Positions 1-11,645 of a DNA stretch of 31,838 nt are shown in pieces. The translations under genes were made by a program, and so were the position numbers. How positions within the stretch are numbered: the stretch's first letter is position 1; each line of letters opens with the position of its first letter. The notes beneath the pieces were generated by a model that had not been told where the DNA came from, did not search any database, and saw only the letters and a list, made by a program, of their open reading frames with translations. Origin of the DNA: Priapulus caudatus (taxonomy: Eukaryota > Priapulida > Priapulimorpha > Priapulimorphida > Priapulidae); the NCBI RefSeq assembly GCF_000485595.1, contig NW_014577068.1:904216-936053 (forward strand). Reading direction: 5' to 3'.

Positions 1-340
1 CTGTACAGGTGAGGAGAGTGAGACCCGAGCTTTGGGTGGGTGAGGAGGGTAGAAACAATTGAGATATGTGTGCGTGAGGGATGTGAAACACGGAGGTCTG
101 TGGTGGTGAGGAGTAGAACCAGCTGAGCAGTTGGAGTGAGGCGAGTGGAAACACTGAGCTGGTGAGATAGTGAAAACCCCTGAGCAGTGGGTGAGAGAGT
201 GAAACATGAGCAGTGGGCGAGGGAGTGAAAACCACTGAGCCGTGCGTGAGGTAAAGGTTTGAAATAATTTAGCGAGGGGTGAAAACCAGTCTGAGCACTG
301 AGGGGGTGAGGGGGTGATAGGGTAAAACCTAGCTTTCAGA
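1..340. repeat. 28-bp minisatellite, copy 1 (GTGAAACCACTGAGCAGTGG type)
   Basis: Degenerate tandem repeat of about 28 bp whose core is CACTGAGCAGTG, a short imperfect palindrome, followed by GGTGAG and GTGAAAC. The first ~150 bp match the sequence just after the scaffold gap (19300-19440) in direct orientation, and the part from about 147 onward matches 15600-15787 in inverse orientation. The many one-base gains and losses between units look partly like read error. No function is evident; it marks the outer edge of inverted-repeat arm A. Confidence 0.85.
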
Positions 341-1586
341 CTAAATACGCTTCTACGGTCGTACATGCACAGCGGCCGTTCTAGGGGCTAGGCGGCACCA
401 TTAATAACGAGCCACGTAGCCCTGTCGGCTGTAGTACCGTACTTACGTACGACTCGCCGAGTTTACACGTGCAGTGCGAGCTAGGTCAAGACACGCCGCA
501 GACAATTTCGTTACGAAATGTTTTTGTCACGTGCCGATAAAAATATTTTCACGGGCTGTGATTGGTTGTTGATGACGATGTCGCTGGAAATAAAAGATTC
601 TAAATATTTTGGTCGTTACGGCTGTCGCCCAACGTATCACGGTGCGTGTGCAACAGCTCACTGGAAACAATAGCTTCTAATTTTTCTAAAAATGTCGTTA
701 TGACATTACGGTTGGTCGTTGTGCTGCAGGTGTCTTACCTTTAAGAACATGCAACCAACGACTCTGAGTCTAAAGGCATCACACATACTGTCAAAGACGA
801 TATAAACATACAGCATGCGGTCGCCGCTGCTTCAGCCGCATATAGAGGCAGCGTCACATTACAGCCATAGTTACTAAGCGGTCATCGTTCAACACTTCGA
901 CGCTCTCTCTCGTACCGTGGATGATCGGGATTGATCAACAACCGGCCTCCTTCCCCATACATGTATCATAACAACCCAGCTAGAAGACAGATCGCGGGCC
1001 TAGCTAGCACACAGCGCTCAGCGGTGTCAACGGGAAATCGCATGTGCAATGCGTATAACCCGTGTTGTGTAACCAACTTCCACTTGGCAGCATGTGCAGC
1101 CTTTACGCTTGCTCTACGATCAGCCTTGTCTCTTATTGAGATATCTGCTTATAATGAAAGTTATAGGGCGTACCAGTTACACCCTTTTATCTCAATGCAT
1201 TACATGGGCATCCACATGAGAGACCGCATTGCGTCGTAAACACCGCGTTTTACGAAGCCTACTATGTTCCCGTAACATTGATGGTCATACGAATTCGCAA
1301 TACTACGCATTGTGCCACGCAAATATGCGGCCATATTTCCATTCATACAGCCAAACGAGATTTTAAAAACAACAAGTAAATTATTTAAACGAAAAACTTG
1401 GAAACAAGCGAAACGCAGTCATAACATCAACCTCATACACAGACAGAGCTCTATCAATTAGCACTCACACAGTGACATAAATATCAGGGAATGTTAGCAG
1501 CAACGGCTTTGCATCAGTAAAAATCACAAAATGGGAAAAATAAAGTTGCTAGTTTTAGGAAGCAGTGTCCGTGTTTTAGCAATTAT
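147..1586 (+). repeat. Long inverted repeat arm A (left copy)
   Basis: This stretch is found again, reverse-complemented, at 14317-15787. Long runs agree by eye, for example ATCGCATGTGCAATGCGTAT near 1038 and AAAATCACAAAATGGG near 1520, with scattered one-base differences and small indels. The match ends at 1586, just before a (TA)n tract, and on the other side just after a 20-bp satellite. A 102-codon open frame inside (931-1239) does not keep its frame in the second copy, so I do not call it a gene. The arm may be the terminal inverted repeat of a large non-autonomous element or one half of a segmental inverted duplication. Confidence 0.88.
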
Positions 1587-1611
1587 TACTGTTTAGATCA
1601 ATTTAATCCAT

Positions 1612-1643
<32 letters not shown>

Positions 1644-1661
1644 GTAGTAGTAGTAGCAGTA
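1612..1661. repeat. (TA)n then (TAG)n microsatellite
   Basis: About 28 bp of alternating TA are followed by AATTAGTAGTAGTAGTAG. It begins a few bases beyond the inner end of inverted-repeat arm A. Confidence 0.95.
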
Positions 1662-2200
1662 GAGTAACGTTTATAACGGTGATGTTGGCATACCGTAGCC
1701 ACTCAAACTCATTGCTAATTCAATTCGCAGACAAACATGAATTTGTACTGAACGAGAACGTACAGAAGCAAAACGTCGTATATGATATATAATGATGATC
1801 CCCCATCTCTCTGTTATTACATTCCTCTCCGCGATAGACACTGACCCTTCCCTTAAGCTCTATCCGATTCGTATGACTGCACTTAATGCTGCTACAATAA
1901 TATGTTCCGTGTCACAATTCACTTCGTCTGCCCCTAACTTGAACATATTCTTCTGCGCCACTCCTTCTTTATCTATCCGGCTTCACTTCCCTTCTCTTCA
2001 CCTCCTCTTCCATCACTGCTTCTTTCTTCTCTCTCCGATGAATGTCAATCTTTGCTCTTGCAGGAGCTTAGATAACAAAAGATCCTTCTACATCCGTCGT
2101 CACATGTATAATTCTCTCTGAGTTTAATTTTTGCCGCTTTTTCGAGTTAACTGGATTATGGAGTTAATTAGAGACTGAGTATTGGCGGAATTAAATATTT
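1662..2200. other. No gene seen
   Basis: Unremarkable sequence between a microsatellite and a pyrimidine-rich tract. A 109-codon open frame (1792-2121) has the Ser/Leu/Pro/Phe-rich composition expected of CT-rich DNA and no recognisable domain. Confidence 0.5.
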
Positions 2201-3540
2201 GTGTGATATAGGCCATCACTCGATTTTCTACACACCTTGACCATCCTTCTCTCACATTATCATCACTATAGCTCTCTTTACTCCACTTCTATCTTTTACT
2301 ACACATCTGCACACGCACTCATATTCTCCTTATCTCCTACTCATCTGCTCTCTATCTATACTCGCCTCTTCTCTGCATTCTAGCGCGAGTCAATTTAGCT
2401 AATCGAGTACTATTCTTACATCCGCGCGGCTCTTCTCTCTCTCTCTCCAGTCACTACTCTCACCTGCCACATCCTCTCTTTTCACCGCTTCCATTTCTCT
2501 CTTCTCCTCCATCTATAATTCGGTCCTGTTATCTTCGCGCGCTCCATCTCACGTTCAGCCTCCACCTCCACACACTCTCTTCTCTACTATTTTCCGCATC
2601 TTCAATCACTCATATTCTTCACTTATCCTATCTATCCCTCCCTCCAGCATCTCTCCTGCTCTCATATCCAAATCATCCATTACTATTCTATATACCCTCT
2701 AAGAAGGTACCACCCACACACTGCCACATCAATAAACATATATTCTAATCATCTAAGTACCACCTATACACATCATGCACACAGCTAATAGTAATATATT
2801 ATAATATCTTACTTATCTATAAGTACTCCCACGACATTTCCCACAATCAATAACAATATATTCTACGATCAGGTGTGAATAATAAACCACCCACACACCC
2901 TTTCTCATCATCCCCATACTTAACATTAATTGTATCGATTCTACGTGCCTGCAGTGCCCTTAATTCTATGCCATACGCACAGTCCTACCACTACCGTGCC
3001 CACATGGCAAGATGCTAAATCATAATACTTCTATGATACTATATAATGTATACCTACTCAATCACATGGCACATCGGAATTAGTCTTTTCTTTCCTCACC
3101 TACTTCAGTCCTCACTCTCCACCATCATCTTCGCATCTCATCAATCACATAACTACTTCTCTATTATCCTCGATCCTCCACTTCCTCCTCGCTCTCTTCC
3201 CTAATCTCTCCACAGCTCACCTGCACAGCAATAGCATATATTCTACATCAGTACCACCCACCACTGCCAACATCAAAGTCTCTCCTTCTCTTTATTTCTC
3301 CTAATCTTCCCTCTCTCATCGCTAACGCACCTCCACACACTCTGTCTCACCACTTCTCATCATCTAGTCTCCATTATCCTTCCTCGTATCATCAGTACCA
3401 CCATCCCATTCTTACTTTCTCGCCACTATCTCTCCCTCTCATCCTCCATTAGCTATTAGTCTTCTTCTACCCTGAGTGATTCTCCACTTGTCAGCACCCT
3501 ACTTTGCTCATCAGCCATTATTACCGCATGATTATTTCAA
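2201..3540. repeat. Pyrimidine-rich low-complexity tract
   Basis: Mostly CT-rich on the + strand (runs such as CTCTTCTCTCTCTCTCTCC), with interspersed degenerate pieces of the GTACCACCCACACACTGC repeat at about 2700-2910 and 3240-3265. No coding frame can be supported. The noisy unit structure suggests an ancient or poorly polished repeat. Confidence 0.75.
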
Positions 3541-4145
3541 TCATTCTAAAGTACGCATGCACCACACACTGCGCACATCAATAGCATATTTCTACATCAG
3601 TACCACCCACACCATGCACAGCAATATATTCATACATCGAGACCACCCAAGCACTGCACGATAATAACATATTTCTACAATCAGTAACCACCCCACACCA
3701 CTAGCACAGCATATATTCTACATCACTACCACCACACACTGCCAACAGCAAGTAACATATATTCTACATCAGTACCCCCACACACTGCACAGCAATAACA
3801 TATATTCTACATCAGTACCACCCACACACTGCACAGCATAATTATATTCACCATCCAGTACACCCACACTGCACATCAATAACATATATTCTACATCAGT
3901 ACCACCCACACACTGCACATCAATAACATATATTCTACATCAGTACCACCCACACACTGCACATCAATAACATATATTCTACATCAGTACCACCCACCAC
4001 ATGCACAATCAATAACAAGATTTATCTACATCAGTATGCCACCCACACACTGCACATCAGATAACACATATATTCTACCAGTCCCCTCAAAAAACTACCA
4101 CCCCACACACTGCCAATCAATAGCATAGAATCGTACATCAGTACC
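3540..4145. repeat. 44-bp tandem repeat array
   Basis: The unit runs through ACATATATTCTACATCAG, TACCACCCACACACTGC and ACATCAATA. Spacing is exactly 44 bp in the best-preserved stretch (unit starts at 3881, 3925 and 3969), with degraded copies on either side and scattered copies back to 2700. About a dozen copies are present. Single-base indels between otherwise identical units are frequent. Confidence 0.9.
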
Positions 4146-4149
4146 GCCC

Positions 4150-4232
4150 ACTCAGGAGTGTCATAATATATTCAGGAGTGTCATAATATAGTCAGGAGTG
4201 TCATAATATATTCAGGAGTGTCATAATATATC
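4150..4232. repeat. 20-bp satellite (CAGGAGTGTCATAATATA), left block
   Basis: Four to five head-to-tail copies of a 20-bp unit containing GGAGTGTCATAATATA. The same unit in the same orientation forms a larger block at 14011-14312, so the two blocks bracket a 9.8-kb segment. Confidence 0.95.
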
Positions 4233-4406
4233 CATAGCGAGAGGAGTGAGTCTACTTTCCACTCTGCTTGCGCCCCGAAGCGGCCATGTGCTGCCAGGCC
4301 GTATAGACGTTATGTAGGGAAGGTTTTTGGTGTCACACGTTACACGTCGGTCAATGATCGTAGACAGTGATGGTCGAAGACGTCGTGTACAATATAGACG
4401 GCTTTA

Positions 4407-4411
<5 letters not shown>

Positions 4412-4441
<30 letters not shown>
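4412..4441. repeat. (TA)n microsatellite
   Basis: About 30 bp of uninterrupted TA dinucleotide; the short open frames running through it are artefacts of the repeat. Confidence 0.95.
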
Positions 4442-4445
<4 letters not shown>

Positions 4446-4856
4446 CAACATACATAAGCACAACAGTACGCAAGTGCCTCTTGTCCCTCTCCGCTATTTC
4501 TCCTTCTCTCCCTTTTCCACATCCCTGCTGTTTATATAGCTCGGGCGCGTTATGTAGGCGTTTAGTTATGTTTTAGTCCCGCACAGCCGCGTCAGACCAC
4601 ATGATTTACTCCGTAGGCGCTACAATAATAAAAACAAGCACCAAATCAGCATGACTGTGTAGGCAGTAAATGGCCCCGACGGAAACGCCAAACTATCTGT
4701 CATGGAATGAGCAGGAATTGGCTCTGGGAAACAGCTGAGATTTTTATTGTGATTTTAGTGTCAGTACTATAGTAGTATTAACGTAGAAATACGGAAAGCC
4801 ATTAGTAGGGGCTAATACTTTCCACAACTACAGCGCTCTCCCAGCTCTACCACGTG

Positions 4857-4975
4857 AAGCCGCGCTAAGAGAACTTCACAAAAAATGGCGTAAAAAAGTT
4901 TGTGTGGGTTAGTTTTTAACTGTGTCAGTTAGCAGCTTGCATTTTTGGCCCCAATGGCAGAGCCTGATCATGAGA
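4857..4975 (+). repeat. Dispersed repeat, copy 1 of a direct pair
   Basis: Shares with 5476-5592 the elements GCGCTAA, GTAAAAAAGT, TAGTTTTTAACTGTGTC, GGCAGCTTGCATTTTTGG (AGCAGCTTGC in this copy) and a closing ATGAGAC. The copies are clearly diverged, so the duplication is old. Confidence 0.8.
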
Positions 4976-5475
4976 CGTCCACACAAACACAGCCCACCAC
5001 AAACCATCTGTGAACCATGAACAACTAGGCGTAATTTCACTGGTCACATTTCTAGTGTTCATGTAATAGAGGGAAACAGTACTTAGAAGTATAGTTGACT
5101 AATATTTTTAAGGAAATTTTGGTCATTTCATTTACCTGCGGAAGCAACTTAATTCCCATTTATGACGGAGTTTTTAAAGTATGTTCTGCACCTCACCTCT
5201 GAACACTACTGGAATTCAATATCTGCCAATCATGGCATCCCCTTCTACGGAAGGCAGCGTTACTAGGGGTTCTTCTCTTTCCCCTCCCCCTTTTTTTCTG
5301 TGTAAAAATGGCCAAGAGCCTAGTTAGCCAGTAGGTAGCATTACATTCCAGGTTGTAGGTGTGCCAACGGGGATACCCTCACTTAGGTGTACGTTAATGT
5401 CCCATGTTGCTGAAACTCGGGTAAAGAATACGCATTTTATAAATTATGGCCACTTAACTGGGGATTACGAAACCT

Positions 5476-5592
5476 AAAGTCGCGCTAATAGATCTTTACA
5501 AAAATTGTGTAAAAAAGTGTTTGGGTGGGCTAGTTTTTAACTGTGTCGGTTGGCAGCTTGCATTTTTGGTCCCTGCATAGCAGAGCATGAGA
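5476..5592 (+). repeat. Dispersed repeat, copy 2 of a direct pair
   Basis: Diverged direct copy of 4857-4975, about 620 bp downstream in the same orientation. No terminal repeats or coding content were recognised. Confidence 0.8.
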
Positions 5593-8150
5593 CACCTTAC
5601 TATAATGTGAAACACGTACCTTGTTGATGTACTTTACATGACGAGATATGTCCTACGATGCAGTTTACTGCCAATTTGAAACCGGTATCGTATTACCCAT
5701 GCAGTGTTGGTTTTCTTTTCAATGTGAAGACTTGGTAATGTTATATCTGTCATCGTGAAGCTCGATAGCTGGATAGTCCGTCAGGTTTGTACTTGAAGTA
5801 AATATAGTGCGACATTAATTGCCATATAATTATTCACTAGCATTTTTAGTATTTTTTTTATTTGTTGTCATATACGTTTGCTCTAGTTTAGCTCAAGAGC
5901 AAGCTTCGGTCGGGTAGGCGTATAACGTATAATTTAATACGTACTTTTACGTGTTAAAGTATTCACTTATTAATTAAAGTTAAACTTTTTGCACACTCGG
6001 TAGAAGACCACAATGCAATTAAGTTCAGCAAGCTCGGCTATGAACATCTTCGTCAGCTGTGCTCACTCAAAATTTAAATTTGGTTGTAATTTGTGCCTAG
6101 AATTGACCAGGCTCTGAGGCAATTGAGACTGCATTTAGTATTGCTGTTTACAGTTGCTCATGCATTGAAAGGAAGCCAGTTTCTCGTTCATATGTTTTAC
6201 AGGAGAATTCTTTTTTATAAAGACGCCAGCCAGTGTTCCTGTTATCAAATTGTAATCGATAGGTGCTGGACTTTTTCCCTTTCATGCTATTCATTCTACC
6301 TTATACAAATTCCTTTCCTAGAGTGAATTGTGCTCATTCATGCTAAAGCCCGTTGTTTTTTAATGAGTGTATTTTAGTGAGAACTGTATGCTGAGTTTGT
6401 CAAATCGACTCTGTGTTTTGTCACGCGTCACACTGAGAAGTGACATGCTTATAGTACAACGGTTTGTCAATTCCAGAAGGTACAGTACGTAGTAAGTACC
6501 AAACAGTGAAACTGAGCAAAACATTAATCATTATAAGAATTGTATTTGTGTAGTCTTGTGTTTGTACAGTTCCCATGTAACTGCTGAATTATGGAAACGT
6601 TTTCTAGTTAATAAATAGTCGTCTATATATGAAAATTTAGACTTCATTTAAAAACAATCTACATGAAACTAGGCAATTAATGTTTTTACTTGAGTGAAAG
6701 TTTTTCGTGGAATTGCCCATATGCCTTACATACTCCAGGGGCAATGTACACAATCCGCAGTACGTGATTAAAAGCGCATGCTGTGATTTGATAGAAAATG
6801 TTCTGTAGAGAGCGGATCACTGTTGTAATTCAGTAGATTTGAACTCGTGAGCCTACAAGTTGGCCGTGGCGAGTGTAACGAAGCTAATTAACTGGACGTG
6901 ATGCGGCCATGATGCCGAGGCGCGCCGAGGATTGATACTTTGTGTCTTCCAATCACAGCTTACGCCGCACCAGAGTTTTATATTTTTATAGGTGGGGACC
7001 CATTGGACCACCAAATCACCTATCTCAGGAACTAGGGCATTCTGCTAGGCTATATAGAACGGTTTCCTACGATAGAGTTTGGCACAAATACGAAAATAAC
7101 ACGCTGTTTAGCGCACTGTGCTACGTCCTTCTGTTGCATTTTCGCATTTCCGTAATCAGAATAAGCCCCGCCTTCTTCGTTGATGGGCATGAATGTAGCG
7201 TCAACGACGTGACCGATTAGCTGCTGCATGCGTGTAGGTGTTTGGCGAGACTGTTTGCTTTTCGTAAATAATGAAAGGCCCGGCTGATGCATTTCGCACC
7301 GAAGTGGGAAAATTAGGCATTTTTACCCGCTTTCGGAAGTGAACGAGTGCGTCATTCATTGTACATTAAAGTTTTTCTTAAAATGAAATAATTCAGAAAA
7401 TCCCTAACCACGCTACTCTATTGTTTTAGCCAATGAACGTAGCTGTGTGTGTGACGTCTTGCTCGCGCGCTTTATGCTTGGCTTATAGCGGGGCTCGAAA
7501 TGGATACCGGAGGCACGCACCTCGCAACACGCGTGTTTGTTTACATATAGCTTTATGACATCAGGATGGGCGGTGTCGGGAATTCAGCGATGATAACCTC
7601 GTAATTTCTCAGCATTTCTTAAGGTGCATGGAACATTTTACCAATTTAGTGGTGTCAGTTAGTCACGGATATGTCACAGTAAGTACTATACGTATATGTT
7701 TCACATACGTTCACTTATTTTGCACACAGGCGGTCGATCATTGTGAAAAATTGTGTGAATATTTATTTTTATTGAGACGTTCCAAGTACCTGTGCTTTCA
7801 TCAGTCTTGTAGGCCTACGTCAATGCACGTGCGCCAAGAGCCATAAACTCAACACAATTTCATCTCTGTTATTGTTTACGCCTGAATGCGTGATTGCATG
7901 ATCAGGGAGGGTGTGCATGTAAGAGGGAGACATTTTCTTTGGGGTTCCGAAAAACACAATTCCACTTGACAATTTCATGGGCCATTTCAATTGGACGCTC
8001 GGCATAATGGACCCCCAACAAGCCCTTTAACTGACTAGTCAAGAAATTCAAAGGTCTATATATTGCTCTTATTTAGCCGCCGATAGTTCTTATTTATAAC
8101 AAAGTCTTCATTGTTATCATCTAAAACTACAGACCATCCGCTGACCGTTG

Positions 8151-8191
8151 TGGAGACGTGCGCCGGGCCTCGAATTTGGCGCACGTCTCCA
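8151..8191. repeat. Perfect 14-bp hairpin at the outer end of arm B
   Basis: TGGAGACGTGCGCC at 8151-8164 pairs perfectly with GGCGCACGTCTCCA at 8178-8191 around a 13-nt loop. It sits where similarity to the inverted B' arm ends, and the B' arm stops in a scaffold gap at the corresponding place. It may be the structural end of the element; the CTRR motif expected beside a Helitron 3' hairpin is not seen. Confidence 0.85.
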
Positions 8192-9817
8192 CTGCGGACA
8201 GCGCGTCATACTTGAACATCCTCGCGGTCGCGTGCGCATATCCCGCGGAACTGCGCGTCTCATCCGCGCGCAGCGCTCAGGATCAACAGCAAAGCTGTGC
8301 CACGCAATCTTGTATCATGTCTCTCTGGCTTACACTGGCCATTTAATATCGTAGATCGTATTTCAGCATAATTGAATCAACGGTAGATACATGTTTTTAC
8401 CTCAACCCATTTGTTGGGGTGTATTAGTTATATTATCTTTTATTAATGCGTGCGTGGAGAGACTAACGGAACTTGCGTAGGCAATAAAATGTTTCATCAC
8501 TTCAACACCTTGCCTTTATTTCAACTACCCACCTGTTAATCGTTTAACTTCCGCTCACTTGCACAGTTTTCAATAATTTTTTTTTTAATCTGCCATCATA
8601 TGAGTTGTAAATTCTCTGATTCAATATATATACCAGGTTTTACTGGCGTGTGCATGTCTCGTGAATTCTTTGGCTAACTGGTTAATTAACAGCTTGTTGT
8701 TTTATTTAAGAATTTAGAAAGAAGAAAATTCGTGAGCTGCATGTGTCATTCTGAGACTTCTTTTTTACCCTTTTCTTTTTATTAGGTTTCATTCGTGGCG
8801 GGTTTTTAGGCATGAGAATTTTCCGTGGATTCGCGGATTTCCGGGTGGTTTTCATTTGAGTCATTCTTGAGATTGATGCAAAAGAACTAATAAAAATCTT
8901 GGGGGGGGGGGGGGTAATGCCTACTTTTTTGTCAAAATGTCCTTTCCAAAAACATCTCAACCTGTTCTCGAGCATGCCTTAACCAATGCATTTTGTCATA
9001 CTGAAATGAATTCACGGGGAAAATTTAATAACTGAAGCCTCCTAAACGTGTTAAGCTCAATATTCTAGACTTTCTAAACTCGATTTATTCGGTTGGGTAC
9101 TGGCGTAATCTATGGCTAACCGGTGAATTAATTTTTAGCTGAATGCGTCTGGATTTTATTTAAATCTGGTCCATATATATTCCCTTGCGGCATGGCCCAT
9201 CGGTGAAGTGGAATAATTCTGTATGTCTGCTAGACCCCTACTGTACTGTATGCACGTAGACGCATGCTTGTAAGTGCTCTATGGCATCTATCATTATGAA
9301 ACTGTATAAATATCTGTATAACGGTTATACTGCGAGACTTAAAGTAGCGTTACTAACGCGTTAACTAGCATTAATTAACTAAGTCTATGTTGAACAGTTT
9401 CGTGTTCTCTCTTCTTGCCAGTCTCGATAAATCAACCGGGTCATCATTTTTTATTATGTGTTATATTAATTATTCGTCGTCGTCACGTACTACAGAAATA
9501 CTTTGCGGTCCACAGACAGCCAGAGGCCAAACTAACAAGTTAGTTTTTAAAGTTTTAACAAGTTAGTTTTTAAAGTTTTAACAAGTTTTTCGTTTTTAAC
9601 AAGAAGTAGGTTAGTATTTGAAATACGTATAAACTTAAAATGTTTAATTGCAGCTAATGAAGAAACAATTGTTCATACTTACCTGACATGGGATTATAGG
9701 ACTACAGTAACTATATTACACAATATTCCTGTTTCTAGAAATCGGTAGTATTCATAAGTTTATATTTCGTTTAGCAGTGTAACAAAACCTTAAACTATTA
9801 ATGCGTTGCAATAGTGG

Positions 9818-9889
9818 ATGGCAGGATATCAATACATTGATAGTGAATTTAGATGGCAGGATATCAATACATTGATAGTGAATTTAGAT
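9818..9889 (+). repeat. 35-bp tandem repeat, two copies
   Basis: ATGGCAGGATATCAATACAT begins each unit at 9818 and 9853, a spacing of 35 bp. The inverted counterpart at 16133-16266 has about four units, so the copy number differs between the two arms. Confidence 0.92.
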
Positions 9890-10075
9890 GATTCACTCTC
9901 TCACCCACTGCTCAGTGGTTTCACTATCTCACCCACTGCTCAGTGGTTTCACTCCCTCACCCACTGCTCAGTGGTTTCACTCCCTCACCCACACATACCT
10001 CAATTGTTTCACCCCCTCACCCACCCAAAGCTCGGTGGTCTCACTCCCTCACCTACAGAGATCAATGGTTCAAGT
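9890..10075. repeat. 28-bp minisatellite, copy 2
   Basis: CTCAGTGGTTTCACTCCCTC units at 28-bp spacing (CTGCTCAG at 9908 and 9936). This is the reverse complement of the repeats at 1-340 and 19300-19440, including the variant unit with CCTCAATTGTTTCACC. It adjoins arm B. Confidence 0.92.
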
Positions 10076-10639
10076 CTCTAATCCGACGAGAGTACGGTGG
10101 TTACGTGAGGGCCACTGTTGCACAAACCGCACAGTCTCTATCGTGGCGAGTATATAGGGCGATTGTTTAGTACCATCAGGGTACCATAAGGGTCGTCAGA
10201 ACTCAGAAGGCAGTATAACGAAGGTGACCGTGCAGTAATTAATCGCTCATCTGATACTGCTCAGACTGACAGCTGAGCCTACGAAGATTGCACGAAGTCG
10301 CAAATTGCAGTGCAGAGACGAGGACGCGTGCGTGTGCAGCTCAGACGATCGAAGACGGCTGCCTGCCGCAGGATTGCATAAGAGCCGTCTAGTTTGAGCC
10401 GCTCCGCCCTCTGAAACTATCCGCTGTATCTCGCATTAAACCTAAACAGGCCTGTAAAGCCTGATACGCGAGAATGTGAAATTTTGTTAAACTCGGAATG
10501 CAAATGGATTCACACAGTAACTGATTAGTTTCATGTGCATGACTGCTCTTTGAGGGGGAAATGTCGCAAGACATTTTTTGGCGACATATTTCTGGCCGCT
10601 TGCTTTGTCATGTTTCTGAAAACACGATGTCGTAGTCTC

Positions 10640-10668
10640 TGACGTCAAGAATCGATTGCATGACGTCA
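10640..10668. promoter_or_regulatory. Pair of perfect TGACGTCA (CRE-like) sites
   Basis: TGACGTCA occurs at 10640-10647 and again at 10661-10668, 21 bp apart, close to two helical turns. TGACGTCA is the palindromic binding site of CREB/ATF bZIP factors. No adjacent gene start was recognised, so function is unproven. Confidence 0.4.
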
Positions 10669-11535
10669 TATCCAGAGATACTGAGCGGGGAAGAACTTGT
10701 TCATATCAGTCTATAAAGAAATTGAGGGGAACTGCACATTGTGGCATATATGCTTATTATTATATCACCAAATAATTAAAATAAGTATAAGAGTAAATAG
10801 TAACAATAAATAGAGTTCATGTATCCTGAGAAATAGCACATTTCATCCCATACCCATCGAAATCTGGAACCCTAAACTACCTGACATAGCACTTACGTGA
10901 CTCACTGCCAAGTTCCTGTTCAATTTATTAGCACGATTATGTGTAAAAACATGTGTTTCCTAGACTCCTACTATCGTATAACGTCTTCACGCTTGCTTTC
11001 CTCCGGACGACTCACACCCATACATTAATTGCCATGAATGGCAGGAGCAAATTTATTGTTACCAGCGCAGCGTAATGATGTGCTGCAACTTCTTTATCAC
11101 TGCGCTCAGACATTTTGCTATGTATTTCAATGCCGACAACTTCATTAAAACGCCGACCGCGTGCCGTGCCGTGCGTGCGTGCCGTGCGTGCGTGCGTTGG
11201 CTCAGCAGATAGTTCGCCGTGTGCGGCGGGCTTTACGCTTTATCGATAGAAGCAAAATATCGTGTATCCTAGCTCTAGCTATCCTAGCTGCAAGCACTTC
11301 GTTTGCTCTATTCATCTCGTCTGTAGTTTGGAGCATTGTTTAATATTGAGTTAGTCGGAGATATGTGCGGTATAGCGCGATGATGTTGTTGTTCCGCCGT
11401 TCGACGACGAGGGGGAGCGAATCAATGCGTTATGTACAGAATGCCGATGATTTTAAAACTATTTAAACGATATATCAAAGTGAAATATACTAGACACTAC
11501 TATACCACTAAATAGTGACCAGTGACTAGAAGTAG

Positions 11536-11609
11536 ATGTGTGCGTGTGCGTGTGCGTGTGCGTGTGCGTGTGCGTGTGTTTGCTCGCGTGCGTGCGCGTG
11601 TGCGTGTGT

Positions 11610-11642
<33 letters not shown>

Positions 11643-11645
11643 GGC
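11536..11645. repeat. (TGTGCG)n / (TGCG)n microsatellite
   Basis: Over 100 bp of alternating purine-pyrimidine sequence, first TGTGCG then TGCG units; a shorter GTGCGTGC tract lies at 11160-11200. Such DNA can adopt the Z form. The open frames of alternating Val/Arg or Thr/Arg on the two strands are artefacts of it. Confidence 0.95.

Larger units (their letters stand above)
4445..8140. other. Intergenic or intronic DNA, no gene seen
   Basis: About 3.7 kb of AT-rich sequence without a convincing exon on either strand. It holds one pair of related repeats (4857-4975 and 5476-5592). The open frames here (at 6093, 6942, 7050, 7628 and 7820) are short, lack recognisable domains, and two overlap on opposite strands. 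Confidence 0.55.
8151..9900 (+). repeat. Long inverted repeat arm B (left copy)
   Basis: Matches two blocks of the right arm in reverse complement: 8151-9445 pairs with 19274-18005, and 9455-9900 pairs with 16600-16135. The break between the blocks is filled in the right copy by a 1.4-kb insertion that this copy lacks. A 13-G run near 8901 appears as a C run near 18536 in the other copy. The opposing 89/90-codon open frames in the two copies differ by frameshifts and are not convincing genes. Confidence 0.88.

Noticed and set aside
1-340. CRISPR-like array
   Set aside because: Units are contiguous without unique spacers, and the DNA is clearly eukaryotic.
931-1239. 102-codon open frame in arm A with a similar 63-codon frame in arm A'
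   Set aside because: Similarity only reflects the near-identical inverted repeats. Indels between the copies break the frame, and no domain is recognisable.
8151-8191. Helitron 3' terminus
   Set aside because: The hairpin is present but the expected CTRR next to it and a TC 5' end are not seen.
8706-8975. Lys-rich minus-strand open frame in arm B, matched by 18471-18743 in arm B'
   Set aside because: The two copies diverge by compensating frameshifts, the Pro run comes from a G-run, and nothing suggests a real protein.
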